DNA of 64,000 nt from Mesorhizobium loti (GTDB lineage: Bacteria > Pseudomonadota > Alphaproteobacteria > Rhizobiales > Rhizobiaceae). Below the pieces are notes generated by a model. That model saw only the letters and a list, made by a program, of their open reading frames with translations. It had not been told where the DNA came from and did no database searches. Made by a program: the position numbers and the translations under genes. Below are positions 63,979 to 64,000 of the stretch, piece by piece; the first letter of the stretch is position 1, and each line of letters starts with the position of its first letter. The stretch is taken from assembly GCA_002356515.1 (NCBI GenBank), contig AP017607.1, positions 156,870 to 220,869 of the forward strand. The letters are read 5' to 3'.

Positions 63979-64000
63979 GCGGCCTTCGCCGTATGCGTAC
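63979..64000 (-). repeat. IS66 right terminal inverted repeat
   Basis: Read on the minus strand it begins GTACGCATACGGCGAAGG and ends CCGC, matching the left end in 20 of 22 bases. It ends at the last base of the window. Confidence 0.82.

Larger units (their letters stand above)
61269..64000 (+). mobile_element. Complete IS66-family insertion sequence
   Basis: The element carries tnpA, tnpB and tnpC in the standard order. Its terminal inverted repeats at 61269-61290 and 63979-64000 agree in 20 of 22 positions, starting GTAC. The right end coincides with the last base of the window, so the 8-bp target duplication expected for IS66 cannot be checked; the left flank is GGTTTGTG. All three genes look intact, so this copy could be active. 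Confidence 0.88.

Overview
The window looks like an accessory region (symbiosis island, genomic island or large plasmid) of an alphaproteobacterium of the Rhizobiales, most like Mesorhizobium. The evidence is the high-GC coding style, a DUF982 protein, a PmtA-type phospholipid methyltransferase, many dipeptide-type ABC operons, MocDEF-like rhizopine demethylation genes, a TrbM-like protein, and heavy loading with IS66, IS5, ISNCY-type and Mu/Tn7-like elements. This is inferred from protein resemblance alone; there is no rRNA or tRNA to anchor it.

Region 1 (1-4650) is a defence-island segment. On the minus strand lies a compact four-gene operon for a complete bacterial ubiquitin-like conjugation pathway: Ubl, E2, JAMM deubiquitinase and E1, in the style of Bil/Bub anti-phage systems. 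Diverging from it are a HigB-like toxin gene and an XRE-HTH protein fused to an ImmA/IrrE peptidase. Two near-identical 17-bp operator-like palindromes lie in the shared promoter region. Region 2 (4759-7799) is a Mu/Tn7-like transposon with 19-bp terminal inverted repeats, repeated internal sites, a split MuA-like transposase and a TniB/MuB-like ATPase.

Region 3 (7966-22493) is catabolic: a class III aminotransferase with a semialdehyde dehydrogenase, an Lrp/AsnC regulator, a five-gene dipeptide-type ABC importer, and three putative amide or peptide-processing enzymes (NylB-like serine hydrolase, CapA-family protein, AbgB-like M20 amidohydrolase). Region 4 (22494-43800) is a graveyard of mobile elements and broken genes: IS5 and IS66 fragments, an integrase remnant joined to a frameshifted pmtA, two MFS exporter paralogues of which one is scrambled over both strands, a FadB-like protein fused to an MFS fragment, truncated solute-binding, nitronate monooxygenase, histidine kinase and ThDP-enzyme genes, and an intact M24 peptidase gene.

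Region 5 (43834-49798) holds an AraC regulator divergent from a PfkB kinase, a PanB-fold protein lacking the usual metal ligands, and a MocD-MocE-MocF-like oxygenase, Rieske ferredoxin and reductase. Together they could form an O-demethylation pathway for a methylated inositol or sugar compound. Region 6 (50123-59321) is a tightly overlapping operon (binding protein, ADP-forming acyl-CoA synthetase-like protein, double-hotdog MaoC dehydratase, two permeases, double ABC ATPase) with a divergent LysR regulator. It looks like uptake and CoA activation of an organic acid. The window closes with a small secreted protein, a TrbM-like protein and a complete IS66-family element whose right terminal repeat ends exactly at base 64000.
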